64,000 bases of DNA from Capitella teleta. Lineage: Eukaryota; Annelida; Polychaeta; Capitellidae. A program made the translations under genes and the position numbers. The notes under the pieces are model-generated. The model made no database searches. It had not been told where the DNA came from and saw only the letters and a program-made list of their open reading frames with translations. Location: the NCBI GenBank assembly GCA_000328365.1, contig KB308652.1:91549-155548 (forward strand), in the 5' to 3' direction. This document shows, piece after piece, positions 63,201 through 64,000 of the stretch. Every line of letters starts with the position of its first letter. Position 1 is the first letter of the stretch.

Positions 63201-63764
63201 TAGACCCTTTACATAATTCAAGTAGCAAATCTGCGATGAGGAATTGGCAGCTTGTAAGCAATTCATGTCAAAGTTAATCATCAAGAAATCAATTCTCGTT
63301 GTTTGAAAGACCTCAAAGGGTCAGGATATTGATTCGCTCTGAATCCTTCAAAAGGAAAAAAAAAAAAAAAAAACCTGCAAGTGGTCGTAAATGAGTCACA
63401 CGTAATTGAGTGTGTGGAGGCCCCTACGAGGCACAAAGCCACCCCACGCAGAGCCGCTTATTTTTAGTGACATGTACGTTCTGTCGTGTCAGTCAAAACA
63501 AAGAGGTTTACAAACCTCACGACTGGTGGTAAGGGGACATGTGGATGCCAGGTACTGCACCAACTGTAGGTGTTGTCCCGGCCGGAAAAGACGACCCTTC
63601 CCCTGGCTGAAGAGCCACTCTGCCTTCAGGCTGAATAAAATGGTCGTTACAGGTAGGGCAGCGGAGATTAACGATGTTACCTTTCCTTTTCTGTGACCAC
63701 GTAGCCATCCAGCACTTGTAGGGAATAGCACCAATTGACAACAAAGGGCCGATAATCAAAACCA
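51172..63764 (-). CDS. CEP97: CEP97 homologue with C-terminal fibronectin III extension (5' end outside the window)
   Basis: CEP97 pairs with CP110 at the distal end of centrioles, caps the mother centriole and holds back cilium assembly. Sixteen exons I can place give 1519 residues and an exact frame to the stop at 51172. The first exons encode the segment after the leucine-rich repeats ([57 protein letters not shown]), matching human CEP97 closely. The LRR exons themselves must lie beyond 64000. An IQ motif and coiled coil follow as in the family. Human CEP97 has 865 residues and ends soon afterwards. Here the same phased exon chain runs on through an FN3 domain and a long Ser/Pro/Lys-rich tail. 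Because exon phases agree throughout, I read one gene rather than two, but no transcript supports this. Confidence 0.88.
54299..55780 (-). other. CEP97: CEP97 disordered region, IQ motif and coiled coil exons
   Basis: Exons 55160-55780, 54955-55102, 54822-54897, 54622-54767 and 54299-54570. The first is a 207-residue Pro/Ser-rich segment. The second holds the IQ motif [17 protein letters not shown], a calmodulin-binding site in the family, followed by [19 protein letters not shown]. The third continues the helix ([23 protein letters not shown]) and the fourth opens with [11 protein letters not shown]. These match the human RRMQEHI and AVKFLWNQVRSLQVWQ blocks and secure the family assignment. 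Introns are 57, 57, 54 and 51 nt; the first three are multiples of three without an in-frame stop. Confidence 0.88.
57318..57340. repeat. (TCC)n microsatellite
   Basis: Seven or so TCC units within the large CEP97 intron, about 240 bp upstream of exon 56886-57077. Confidence 0.8.
60050..61438 (-). mobile_element. 5'-truncated non-LTR retrotransposon (Jockey/CR1-like LINE), RT and C-terminal part
   Basis: A reverse transcriptase lies inside the large CEP97 intron. From the truncated 5' end ([18 protein letters not shown]) it runs through [57 protein letters not shown] and the catalytic YADD at about 60945. The main frame stops at 60599 and the C-terminal part continues in other frames: [19 protein letters not shown], then SIVSLCTR-like sequence near 60400, then LLKHMC near 60095. 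At least two frame changes and a few stops separate these pieces, so the copy is dead. The polymerase core itself is still open over 271 codons, which suggests a moderately young insertion. Endonuclease and ORF1 are absent. Confidence 0.88.
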
Positions 63765-64000
63765 CTGCTTAAGATTAAGGAGAATCGAAAAAGAATAAAA
63801 CTATGATTTCTTACATTATTGATTGATAACACAACTAGTTAAATATTGTCATCTCTAAATTGTAGTGTTAAGCTGAAGGTAACAGAAGATCCCCAATGTT
63901 ATTATCACAAGGCACCTCATGTTACCACAAAGCACCTCAGATGGCAAAGGCTGTCACTTTTTCTATAGCAATCAATGAATGATGACAAGATTAATAATTC

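Larger units (their letters stand above)
56886..63764 (-). other. CEP97: CEP97 post-LRR cap and linker exons
   Basis: Exons 63681-63764, 63516-63630, 62977-63127 and 56886-57077. The first two form the LRR cap and the diagnostic KES-LKAEW-SQGKGR block, split by a 50-nt intron. The third ([18 protein letters not shown]) aligns with the human AEDAKLEKILSKQRFHQ stretch that follows the cap. The fourth is Ser/Pro-rich ([19 protein letters not shown]) and has no clear relative. The intron 57078-62976 (5.9 kb) contains a LINE; the intron 56885-55781 is 1.1 kb. At least 236 bp of intron lie between 63764 and the window end. Confidence 0.85.

Overview
The window looks like nuclear DNA of an invertebrate animal. 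It is AT-rich and carries spliced metazoan genes, canonical GT-AG introns, tRNA-derived and non-LTR retroposons and several DNA-transposon relics. Most introns in every resolved gene are only about 50-64 nt, and a few are of kilobase size. I cannot name the species. The very short introns suggest a compact-intron lineage such as a sponge, but that is a weak inference. No bacterial gene organisation and no LTR retroelement was recognised.

Layout. 1-4176: no host gene, two (ATTT)n/poly-T tracts and a possible LINE scrap. 4177-12807 (minus): a complete Slo1/BK calcium-activated potassium channel in 23 exons whose lengths sum to an open 1142-residue frame. 12808-24690: no recognised host gene; it holds a long GGA polypurine tract (14.02-14.38 kb) and a damaged LINE (19.9-21.0 kb). 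24691-27979 (plus): a secreted protein built from three related beta-rich units resembling farnesoic-acid O-methyltransferase (FAMeT) domains. 29761-30090: a tRNA-derived SINE. 30169-31434 (minus): a single-exon alpha-1,3-fucosyltransferase (GT10). 33173-33315: a miniature TTAA-flanked transposon. 34091-35023 (minus): a secreted PAN-like plus jacalin-like lectin. 37253-38121 (plus): a PARP catalytic domain interrupted by a stop. 39010-40297: a complete but inactive mariner. 43547-43626: a tRNA-Pro-like sequence. About 44.1 kb: a LINE fragment. 45.6-45.7 kb: one end of a pogo/Tigger-like element. 46010-47322 (plus): CCDC28. 47397-48143: a hAT-like non-autonomous element with a perfect 8-bp target duplication. 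49639-50486: a Tigger-like element. 51172 to beyond 63764 (minus): CEP97, with a 5.9-kb intron that carries a 5'-truncated LINE.

How the genes relate. BK stands alone. Between 24.7 and 35.1 kb lie two predicted secreted or lectin-like proteins and a Golgi fucosyltransferase, a loose neighbourhood with a surface-glycan or recognition flavour; whether this means anything is inference. CCDC28 and CEP97 are both cilium or centriole genes and sit tail to tail, separated only by transposon relics. The least expected host gene is CEP97: after the usual IQ and coiled-coil part the open frame continues, exon phase by exon phase, through a fibronectin type III domain and a disordered tail of about 780 residues.
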